Assembly: GCF_005405905.1 (NCBI RefSeq)
Contig: NZ_BJHU01000009.1
Location: 1 to 64,000 of the forward strand
Origin: Acidovorax sp. NB1
GTDB taxonomy: Bacteria > Pseudomonadota > Gammaproteobacteria > Burkholderiales > Burkholderiaceae_C
Reading direction: 5' to 3'
DNA: 64,000 bases
The position numbers were made by a program, and so were the translations under genes. The notes beneath the pieces are model-generated. The model did not search any database. It saw only the letters and a program-made list of their open reading frames with translations, and had not been told where the DNA came from. Shown piece after piece: positions 27,379 to 34,486 of the stretch (the first letter of the stretch is position 1; each line of letters starts with the position of its first letter).

Positions 27379-28167
27379 ATGCGCCAATGGATCCTGCTGC
27401 GCGGCCTGACCCGCGAAACCGCCCACTGGGGCGGCCTGGTGGCCGACCTGCAGCAGGCGCTGCCCGGGGATGCCGTGCTGGCGGTGGACCTGCCCGGCAA
27501 CGGCCATTGGCATCACCGGCCATCGCCCGCCACGGTGCAGGGCATGGTGCAGGCCTGTCGTGCCGATCTGGCCGCGCGGGGACTGGCCCCGCCTTACCAC
27601 CTGCTGGCCATGTCCCTCGGGGCCATGGTGGCGGTGGAGTGGGCGCGCGCGGCCCCCGATGAAATTGCCAGCGGCGTGCTGGTCAACACCAGCCTGCGCC
27701 CGTTCAGCCCGTACTATCACCGGCTGCGCCCGCACAACTACAGCGCCCTGCTGCGCCTGGTGCTGTGGCCCCGCGCGCCCGAAGTGATGGAGCAGCAGGT
27801 GCTGGCCATGACCAGCAACCTGGCTGCAGAGCGCGCCCCGGTGCTGGCGCACTGGGCGGCTGTGCGCCAGCAACGGCCGGTGTCGGCCCTGAATGCGCTG
27901 CGCCAGCTGCTGGCCGCCGCGCGCTACCGGGCACCGGCCATGGCGCCCCGGCCACCCCTGCTGCTGCTGGCCAGCCGTGACGACCCATTGGTGTCCAGCG
28001 CCTGCTCGCAAGCGCTGGCCGCTGCGTGGAACCTGCCCCTGGTGCTGCACCCCTTTGCAGGCCACGACCTGCCGCTGGACGACCCGGCCTGGGTGGTGGC
28101 GCAGGTGCAGCAATGGGCAACACGCCCACCGCTGCCGTCGCCCGGCGCGCCGGTTATGGCTGCTTGA
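27379..28167 (+). CDS. Alpha/beta fold hydrolase
   Basis: 262 residues. Nucleophile elbow LLAMSLGAMVAVEWA, an Asp in ASRDDPLVSS and His in FAGHDLPLDDP make the triad. It resembles BioH-like esterases, but no pathway partner is nearby, so the substrate is unknown. Its last 14 bp overlap the end of the convergent SPOR-protein gene. Cytoplasmic. Confidence 0.8.
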   Translation: MRQWILLRGLTRETAHWGGLVADLQQALPGDAVLAVDLPGNGHWHHRPSPATVQGMVQACRADLAARGLAPPYHLLAMSLGAMVAVEWARAAPDEIASGVLVNTSLRPFSPYYHRLRPHNYSALLRLVLWPRAPEVMEQQVLAMTSNLAAERAPVLAHWAAVRQQRPVSALNALRQLLAAARYRAPAMAPRPPLLLLASRDDPLVSSACSQALAAAWNLPLVLHPFAGHDLPLDDPAWVVAQVQQWATRPPLPSPGAPVMAA

Positions 28168-29545
28168 ACACCACGGCGTCCAGGGCCATGGCGCGGATGC
28201 TCTCGGCTGCCGCATCGGCCTGCGCGCGGCTGTCGTAAGGGCCCACGCGCACGCGGATGCGCCGCCCCTTGGCGTTGTTCAGCTCCTGGCGGAAGGCGGG
28301 CAGGCCCTCGTTGAGCAGCCGCGCCTGGGTCTTGCGCGCATTGGCCTCTTCAGCAAACAGGCCCACGTTGATGTAGTAGCCCGCCGCCGTGCCCACGGTG
28401 GGGGCTGGCGTGTCGCTGGCCGCCGTGGCCGGTGCCTTGGGTTTGGCGGGGGCGCTGGCGCGGCTGGCTGCCTCGCGCCGTGGGGCGGGCGTGCTGGCGG
28501 CAGGGGCTGTGGGGCTGGCGGTGGCTGATGCGCGGCTGGATGGTGTGGATGAGGCTGCCTTGCCTGGTGTGGGGCTGGGTGCGGCCGCCTTGCTGGCGGC
28601 GGTAGACGCGGGCCGTGCCGCAGTGGTGGGCTCGGCCGGTGGCGGCGCCGCCTTGGACGGCGCTGGTGCCGAGGCCTTGGAGGCACTGGGCGCCTGGGCC
28701 GGTGCTGCAGCCGCCTGCGCCGCTGCAGGGGCGGGCGCCGGGCTGGGCCGCGATGCGGCCACCAGTGGCGCTGCGGGTGTGGAGGCTGCCACAGGGGTGG
28801 GTTCGGGGGCGGGGGTGGGCGAAGGCTCTTCGGTCGCCGCAGGTTCCACCTGGCCCGTGGCTTGTGGGTTGGCCTGCGGGGGCGCTGCCGGGGTGGCTGC
28901 CGACGACGCTGCCGTGGCCGCCGCGGTGGCCTGGGCCACGGTCACGGCGGGCTCCAGCGCCAGGGGCTTGGTGTCGGACGGCGACCAGACCAGGTAGGCG
29001 ATCAATGCGGCCACGCCCAGCGCCCCATTGGCCAGCACCACCATCTGCAGGCGCTTGCGCGAGCTGGCCTGCTTCTCTAGCAGGGCGCAGGCCTCGGGCA
29101 CGGTGCGCGAGGCGGCCAGCGCACGGGCAATGCGCTTGCGGATGTCGGTATACAGGATGGCGTTGCCATACAGCCCCGGCACAGCAAAGGCCAGCACCGC
29201 AAACGCGCCCAGCACGCCCAGCTCCACGCCGGGCGGCCAGTTCAGAAAAGACCGGCCGATGCCAAACACGATCAGGGCCAGCCCCTCGGCCGCCGCCACA
29301 TACACCAGTGCGGCGCTCCAGAGCTGGCGGAACACCATCCAGTTCAGCGTGGCCAGGCAGGCGGCCCAGTTCCAGGTGGTGGTCGTGCGGCCGGTGCTGT
29401 CAAAACGCTCGAAGACCGCCAGGTAGTAGTCGGTGTTGACGGGCCCCAGCGCCAGCCGGGACAGCGCGGTCATGGCGTTGTCGGACGGGGAGTCGAGCGA
29501 CATGGCCGGAATGATGGAGGCGACAGGGTCCGTGTGGTCGAGCAT
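28154..29545 (-). CDS. DUF2628/SPOR-domain membrane protein
   Basis: 463 residues. An N-terminal DUF2628-like region with hydrophobic helices (about 75-135) and a further membrane segment (VVLANGALGVAALIAYLVW) precedes a Pro/Ala-rich disordered linker (about 200-385). A C-terminal SPOR domain (about 390-463; YYINVGLFAEEANARKTQA, RVRVGPYDSRAQAD) completes it. SPOR domains bind denuded septal peptidoglycan, so a cell-division or envelope role is likely. The start is uncertain: internal ATGs occur at residues 15 and 25, and no clear ribosome site marks the first. Confidence 0.8.
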   Translation of the reverse strand: MLDHTDPVASIIPAMSLDSPSDNAMTALSRLALGPVNTDYYLAVFERFDSTGRTTTTWNWAACLATLNWMVFRQLWSAALVYVAAAEGLALIVFGIGRSFLNWPPGVELGVLGAFAVLAFAVPGLYGNAILYTDIRKRIARALAASRTVPEACALLEKQASSRKRLQMVVLANGALGVAALIAYLVWSPSDTKPLALEPAVTVAQATAAATAASSAATPAAPPQANPQATGQVEPAATEEPSPTPAPEPTPVAASTPAAPLVAASRPSPAPAPAAAQAAAAPAQAPSASKASAPAPSKAAPPPAEPTTAARPASTAASKAAAPSPTPGKAASSTPSSRASATASPTAPAASTPAPRREAASRASAPAKPKAPATAASDTPAPTVGTAAGYYINVGLFAEEANARKTQARLLNEGLPAFRQELNNAKGRRIRVRVGPYDSRAQADAAAESIRAMALDAVVFKQP

Positions 29546-29713
29546 GGGCCGATTCTGTCACGCGCCGCCGAGCGTGCCACTGGGGTTGGGCGCAAGGCGC
29601 CACGCTGTTGCGGCGTCGCCGCACAGGGCGCCCGCCACCTTACGCTGCCCACCCCGGGCGGTGGGCGTGCAGTCAGGGATTTCTACCCCGTTTCAGCGCC
29701 GGAATATTGAAAA

Positions 29714-29775
29714 ATAGGCCGTATCCGCGCATCCAGTATCGATTGTTTGCTATCGAAAATATAGTAATTCAGCCG
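29714..29775 (-). repeat. Dispersed REP-like intergenic element, copy b
   Basis: Read on the minus strand: TTCGATAGC, an AT-rich stretch, TGGATGCGCGGATACGGCC and TATTTTT, in the same order as copies c-f. It sits between the SPOR and TerB genes. Confidence 0.6.
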
Positions 29776-29790
29776 CAGGCACGGCCCCGC

Positions 29791-30798
29791 TCAGCCGCCC
29801 CGCACCATGGCCATGACCTTGGCTGCGTCCAGCGTGGCGGCCTTCTGCTGGATCTGCGGCAGGTACTGCGACTGCATCTGCTTGGCGGGCCCCAGCAGGC
29901 TCTGGAAGGTATCGCGCAGCATGGCCGTGCTCATCACGCGGCCCCCGGCGTAGTAGCGCTTGGCCACCTGGCCCAGCGCATAGGTGGTGGCAAACGAAAA
30001 CGCCATGCCCGTGGCGGCGCCGCCCAGCCCACCGACCGTCCGGCCCGCCACCTTGCCCAGCAGGCCGCCCAGCAGCTTGCGGCCAAACTGCTCCAGGTAC
30101 TGCGATGTCATGCCCACGCCCGCAGCGGCGATGAACTCCTTGATATGGCCCTGGTCCAGCTCCACCCCGTGCGCTTTGCCAATGCCGTACACCATCTTCA
30201 CCTGCAGCGGGATGATGGCCATCGACGCCCAGGACTGGGGCAGCAGCTCCAGCGCGCCGTTGAGCAGCGCGTAGTTGAGGATGGATTTGTCCAGCTCGGC
30301 ATCGGCCGGGCCGGGGGGCGCGGTCGTGGTCGGGGTGACGGCAGAGGCCGGTGCAGCGGCGGCATAGGCCGCAGCGCCCGCAGCCCCCCAGGGCGTGGCC
30401 GAGGGGGCGGATTTTTCCGCCACGTCCACCAGCGCATCGGCGTCGTGCTCAAACGCCGCTGTCTGCTGCGCACCCAGCTGCAGCGCGGCCTTGAGCGTGG
30501 CCAGAAACTGCGCCTCCGCCGGTGTCTGCCGCCCATCCACATCACACACGCACACGGCCATTTCATAGGCCAGCTGGCGGTGGGCCGGGTCGCTCAGCCC
30601 TGCGGCGGCGGCCTGCACGTTGGTGCGCTTGAGCAGCACGTCCTGGTAGATGCGCGGCAGATCGGCCATGCCACCGTCGCCCGCGAGTGACTGGGCGATG
30701 CGGCGAATTTCCTCGCGCTCGGCGTCGTCCTTGGTGCCGTCTGCAAAAGCGGCCAGCAAGGCAATGGTGAGGATGGATTTCTGCTGTTCGGTGTTCAT
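29791..30798 (-). CDS. TerB-like tellurite-resistance family protein
   Basis: 335 residues. The N-terminal half (1-130) is an all-helical TerB-like module (MNTEQQKSILTIALLAAFAD, DVDGRQTPAEAQFL). After an Ala/Pro linker, the C-terminal half has a glycine-zipper-like stretch (GGLLGKVAGRTVGGLGGA), resembling DUF697-type membrane-interacting segments. TerB proteins belong to stress and metal-response networks, but no other ter genes are here. Function unassigned. Confidence 0.7.
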   Translation of the reverse strand: MNTEQQKSILTIALLAAFADGTKDDAEREEIRRIAQSLAGDGGMADLPRIYQDVLLKRTNVQAAAAGLSDPAHRQLAYEMAVCVCDVDGRQTPAEAQFLATLKAALQLGAQQTAAFEHDADALVDVAEKSAPSATPWGAAGAAAYAAAAPASAVTPTTTAPPGPADAELDKSILNYALLNGALELLPQSWASMAIIPLQVKMVYGIGKAHGVELDQGHIKEFIAAAGVGMTSQYLEQFGRKLLGGLLGKVAGRTVGGLGGAATGMAFSFATTYALGQVAKRYYAGGRVMSTAMLRDTFQSLLGPAKQMQSQYLPQIQQKAATLDAAKVMAMVRGG

Positions 30799-31076
30799 GC
30801 GGTCGGGGCCCTGGGGCCGGTGGGGAGAAGCTGTTCCGCAGCAGTGCGCCAGGGCGGCTGCATGCTGCGGGGCGGGTGTGGGGTTCAGATGCAGTCTAGG
30901 CCGCAGGCTTTCAACGCCACAGCGTGTGGGGAATTGCCGGAATCTGGTAACCCGCTGTATCGTGTCCGCGCCGGAGGCCGCAGCCGATGCGGGTTTCTCC
31001 TTGCGTAGTTGATCGACTGTGCGCTGCCGCCAGGTTTGCATACAGTGGTTGCCTTGTTCCAAGAAGGAGACACGGC

Positions 31077-31139
31077 ATGCGACAGGCAGTGACAGCAAGT
31101 GGGGCGGGCCACCGTGCCCCGGCGCGGGGCACACCATGA
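31077..31139 (+). CDS. 20-residue leader mini-ORF coupled to acyl-CoA synthetase
   Basis: ATG at 31077 follows AAGGAG with six-to-seven base spacing, better than any site before the synthetase itself. The frame encodes MRQAVTASGAGHRAPARGTP, and its TGA (31137-31139) overlaps the synthetase ATG (31136-31138) as ATGA. It probably couples or tunes synthetase translation. The remainder of the 337-bp gap 30799-31135 shows no other gene. Confidence 0.5.
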   Translation: MRQAVTASGAGHRAPARGTP

Positions 31140-32650
31140 ACATCGCCCACCTGCTGCGCCGCAGCGCGCAGCTCTACCCCACCCGGCCCGCCGTGCTGCA
31201 AGGCGATCAGCTGCTGCTCACCTACCAGGCGCTGGGCGCCCGCACCGCCGCGCTGGCGGCGTGCCTGTGCGAGCGCCACGGCGTGTTGCCCGGTGACCGC
31301 GTGGCCATCTACGCCGCCAATGCGCCCGAATACCTGGAGGCGCTGCACGCCATCCTGTGGGTGGGCGCCGTGTCCGTGCCCGTCAACTACAAGCTGCACG
31401 CCAAAGAGCTGGCCTATGTGCTGGCCGACTCGGGCGCACGCGTGGTGCTGGTGTCTGATGTGTTGTTGGCCGCCGCACACGAAGCCGGGGCCGACCTCGC
31501 CCACACGCTGGTGCTGGGCTCCGAGGCCTACCAGGCCGCAGTGTCGCACGCCCCCATGCCCGTGTGCGACCGCGCGCCGGGCGACCTGGCCTCGCTGTTC
31601 TACACATCAGGCACCACCGGCCGCCCCAAGGGCGTTATGCAGACCCACCGCAACCTGCTGGCCATGACGGCCTGCTACTTCACCGATGTGGACGACGTGC
31701 TGCCCGGCGACGCCATGGTCTACGCCGCACCCATGTCGCACGGCGCGGGCCTGTACAACTACGCCCAGGTGCTGCGCGGTGGTCGGCATGTGGTGCCGCT
31801 GTCCGGCGGCTTCGAGCCCGCCGAACTGGTACAGCTCGCGGCCAGCGTAGGCCAGCTCACGCTGTTTGCCGCGCCCACCATGGTGCACCGCCTGGTGGAC
31901 CATGTGCGCGCCACGGGCGCCGACGTGTCGGGCTTCAAGACCATTGTCTACGGCGGAGGCCCCATGTACGCCGACGACCTGCGCAAGGCCCTGGCCGTGA
32001 TGGGCAACCGCTTTGTACAGATCTACGGCCAGGGCGAAAGCCCCATGACCATCACCGCCCTGCAGCGCGCACAGCTGGCTGACCGCGACCACCCGCGCTG
32101 GGCCGAGCGCATGGTGTCCGTCGGCGTGGCGCAGTCGCTGGTGGAAGTGCGCGTGGTCGATGCTGCGGGCCAGCCCCTGCCCACCGGCGAAACCGGCGAG
32201 GTGGTGGTGCGCGGCGACACCGTGATGCCCGGCTACTGGAACAACCCCACCGCCACGGCGCAGACCCTGCGCGACGGCTGGCTCAACACCGGCGACATGG
32301 GCGCGCTGGATGCGGATGGCTTTCTCACGCTCAAGGACCGTTCCAAGGACGTGATCATCTCCGGCGGCAGCAACATCTACCCGCGCGAGGTGGAAGAGGT
32401 GCTGCTGCTCCACCCCCAGGTGCACGAGGTGGCCGTGGTGGGCCAGCGCGATGCGGAATGGGGCGAGGTGGTAGTCGCCTTCCTCGTCGCGGGCGAGGGC
32501 GGGGCGGTGGCGGATGCGGCGCTGGATGCGCTGTGCCTGGAACACATTGCGCGGTTCAAACGGCCCAAGGAATACCGGTGGGTGGAGGCGCTGCCGAAGA
32601 ACAGTTATGGGAAGGTGTTGAAGACGGAGCTGCGGGGGATGGGGTGTTGA
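31136..32650 (+). CDS. AMP-dependent acyl-CoA synthetase (fatty-acid or aryl-CoA ligase)
   Basis: 504 residues of ANL family with FYTSGTTGRPKGVM, YGQGESPMT, NTGDMGALDADGFL and the C-terminal SYGKVLKTEL with the adenylation Lys. It most resembles medium/long-chain fatty acid-CoA or class I aryl-CoA ligases; the substrate cannot be fixed from sequence. The ATG at 31136 overlaps the stop of a short leader ORF. Frames extending further upstream overlap that leader and are not used. Confidence 0.85.
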   Translation: MNIAHLLRRSAQLYPTRPAVLQGDQLLLTYQALGARTAALAACLCERHGVLPGDRVAIYAANAPEYLEALHAILWVGAVSVPVNYKLHAKELAYVLADSGARVVLVSDVLLAAAHEAGADLAHTLVLGSEAYQAAVSHAPMPVCDRAPGDLASLFYTSGTTGRPKGVMQTHRNLLAMTACYFTDVDDVLPGDAMVYAAPMSHGAGLYNYAQVLRGGRHVVPLSGGFEPAELVQLAASVGQLTLFAAPTMVHRLVDHVRATGADVSGFKTIVYGGGPMYADDLRKALAVMGNRFVQIYGQGESPMTITALQRAQLADRDHPRWAERMVSVGVAQSLVEVRVVDAAGQPLPTGETGEVVVRGDTVMPGYWNNPTATAQTLRDGWLNTGDMGALDADGFLTLKDRSKDVIISGGSNIYPREVEEVLLLHPQVHEVAVVGQRDAEWGEVVVAFLVAGEGGAVADAALDALCLEHIARFKRPKEYRWVEALPKNSYGKVLKTELRGMGC

Positions 32651-32724
32651 GCGCTTCTTGCTGCGGTTGCTTCTTCCTGCAATGTGCAGTAGGTGGAATG
32701 ATTCGGTGGCGCCGAGTTACTGGG

Positions 32725-33066
32725 TCACCAAGGTAGAGACGCTCGAACGAGGCTGACAAGTGAACCAACGACAAGCGCCATAGCAAGTGCTGCGAAGCAG
32801 CCAAGAATAAGAGTCCCATCTATCCCAGGATGATCGGCTCGAAACTGTTTCAGACGGCCGAATAAGTTGTCAGGAGTTCCATCGACAGGTTTGCGTAAGA
32901 CATATTTGCCTGGGCGCCAAGCTTCCAGAAAAAGAGGGGCGGTAAGGATGGCAGGAATGCATGCGCCAGCGGCTGCCTTGAACTCACCCTTGATGAGAAG
33001 AAAGAGAGCAAGACCTCCGAAAGCACTCACGACAACGAACACTAGCGCTCTGACCCAACTATGCAC
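32725..33066 (-). CDS. Small hypothetical membrane protein (lower GC)
   Basis: 113 residues starting at a GTG with AGGAG six bases upstream; the frame continues to a TTG at 33087. Two hydrophobic regions (about 5-50, including VRALVFVVVSAFGGLALFLL) and a third near the C-terminus (GCFAALAMALVVGSLVSLV) suggest three membrane helices. Base composition is visibly lower in GC than the neighbours, possibly acquired. Family not recognised. Confidence 0.6.
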   Translation of the reverse strand: MHSWVRALVFVVVSAFGGLALFLLIKGEFKAAAGACIPAILTAPLFLEAWRPGKYVLRKPVDGTPDNLFGRLKQFRADHPGIDGTLILGCFAALAMALVVGSLVSLVRASLPW

Positions 33067-33203
33067 AGCCTTCTCCTGATGACGCAAAGCGCATACATAC
33101 TGCGGAACGCAGGCATCACGCTTCGCCGCGATAGTAAACCCGCCATCCCCACGGTTAACTCACCCCGCCTACCATCCCCTCTTTGCCCGTAGGAACCCCT
33201 CCC

Positions 33204-33851
33204 ATGCCCACTACCCTCAAAATCGATTTCGTCTCCGATGTCTCCTGCCCCTGGTGCATCATCGGCCTCAATGCGCTGGAGCAAGCAGCGGATCGGTTGA
33301 AAGGTGAGGTCGCTCTGGACCTGCACTTCCAGCCCTTCGAGCTGAACCCGCAGATGGCGCCCGAGGGCCAGGACATTGGCGAGCACCTGCAAGAGAAGTA
33401 CGGCGCCACGCCCGAGCAGAGCCAGAAGAACCGCGAGGCCATCGCGGCGCGCGGGGCGGCGCTGGGGTTTACCTTCAGCATGGACAAGCGCAGCCGCATC
33501 TACAACACCTTTGATGCGCACCGGCTGCTGCACTGGGCCGAAGAAAAGGGCGTGCAGCCTGCGCTGAAGAAGGCGCTGTTCAAGGCGTATTTCACCGACG
33601 GGCAGGACCCGAGCAACCACGAAGTGCTGGTGCGTGTGGCGGGCGAGGTGGGGCTGGATGGGGCCGAGGCGCGTGCGCTGCTGGCTTCAGACCGTTACAC
33701 AGACGAGGTGCGCGAGCGCGAGCAGTTCTATCTGCAAAACGGTATCCATTCGGTGCCCGCCATCATCATCAATGAGCGCCACCTGATCCAGGGCGGGCAG
33801 CCGGTGGAGGTGTTTGAGCAGGCGCTGCGTCAAATTGCCGCGCAGGGTTGA
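33204..33851 (+). CDS. DsbA/FrnE-family oxidoreductase
   Basis: 215 residues of the DsbA-like 2-hydroxychromene-2-carboxylate isomerase/FrnE group. It has SDVSCPWCIIG with redox Cys15 and Cys18, and the cis-Pro loop HSVPAIII near residue 190. There is no signal peptide, so it is a cytoplasmic thiol oxidoreductase like FrnE. An alternative in-frame start at 33183 adds seven residues. It ends directly at a repeat element and a strong terminator. Confidence 0.88.
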   Translation: MPTTLKIDFVSDVSCPWCIIGLNALEQAADRLKGEVALDLHFQPFELNPQMAPEGQDIGEHLQEKYGATPEQSQKNREAIAARGAALGFTFSMDKRSRIYNTFDAHRLLHWAEEKGVQPALKKALFKAYFTDGQDPSNHEVLVRVAGEVGLDGAEARALLASDRYTDEVREREQFYLQNGIHSVPAIIINERHLIQGGQPVEVFEQALRQIAAQG

Positions 33852-33911
33852 TGCTATATATTTAATAGCTTATAAGGCATGATGGACGCGCGGTGAAGGC
33901 AATTTTTAGTC
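33852..33911 (+). repeat. Dispersed REP-like intergenic element, copy c
   Basis: Begins right after the dsbA-like stop: TTAATAGCTTAT, GGCATGATGGACGCGCGG, then GGCAATTTTT. It shares block order with copies b, d, e and f. Confidence 0.65.
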
Positions 33912-33913
33912 GT

Positions 33914-33940
33914 AAAAAAGGGGCCAATGGCCCCTTTTTT
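33914..33940. terminator. Strong bidirectional intrinsic terminator
   Basis: AAAAAAGGGGCC (33914-33925), loop AAT, GGCCCCTTTTTT (33929-33940): a perfect 12-bp stem with A-run and T-run, serving the dsbA-like gene (+) and creA (-). Confidence 0.95.
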
Positions 33941-33973
33941 TGATGGTGAGTCCAGCCCCCGCCTCGCCTCGCC

Positions 33974-34486
33974 TCACTTGCGCAGCGGGATGGCGGTGGC
34001 GCGGTCCACTGGCACGGCGGTCACGCTGTTTTGCGGTGAGCCGTCGATGAGCTTTTCGGAGTAGGTGAGGTAGACCAGGGTGTTGCGTGGCGCGTCCACC
34101 ATGCGCACGATGCGCAGGCGCTTGAACAAAATGGACATGCGTTCGCTGAACACTTCTTCCTGCTGCTTGAGTGGTGCAGGGATGTGGATGGGGCCGACCT
34201 GGCGGCAGGCAATCGATGCCTCGGCGCGGTCTTCAGCCAAACCCAGCGTGCCCTTGATGCCACCCACACGGGCGCGCGAGACATAGCAGGTCACGCCTTG
34301 CACGGCGGGGTCGTCGTAGGCCTCGACGATGATGTCGTGGTCGCGGCCGATCCACTGGAAGGCGGTGTCCACCGTGCCGATTTTTTCGCCCGTCGCTGCC
34401 TGCGCCGTGCCTGCTACGCCCACCCAGGCGCTGGTGGCGGCAAGGGCCAGCAGCGCCGAGGTGGCTGCTTGCTTGAGGGCCTTCAC
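33974..34486 (-). CDS. creA: CreA family protein, coupled to cphA
   Basis: 170 residues. The signal peptide (about 1-30, ending GTAQA) directs it to the periplasm. The rest is the CreA domain (DTAFQWIGRDHDIIVEAYDD, TCYVSRARVGG, SIACRQVGPI), a conserved family of uncertain function. The GTG start overlaps the cphA stop (GTGA), so it is translationally coupled to cyanophycin synthesis. It ends at the strong terminator. Confidence 0.88.
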   Translation of the reverse strand: MKALKQAATSALLALAATSAWVGVAGTAQAATGEKIGTVDTAFQWIGRDHDIIVEAYDDPAVQGVTCYVSRARVGGIKGTLGLAEDRAEASIACRQVGPIHIPAPLKQQEEVFSERMSILFKRLRIVRMVDAPRNTLVYLTYSEKLIDGSPQNSVTAVPVDRATAIPLRK

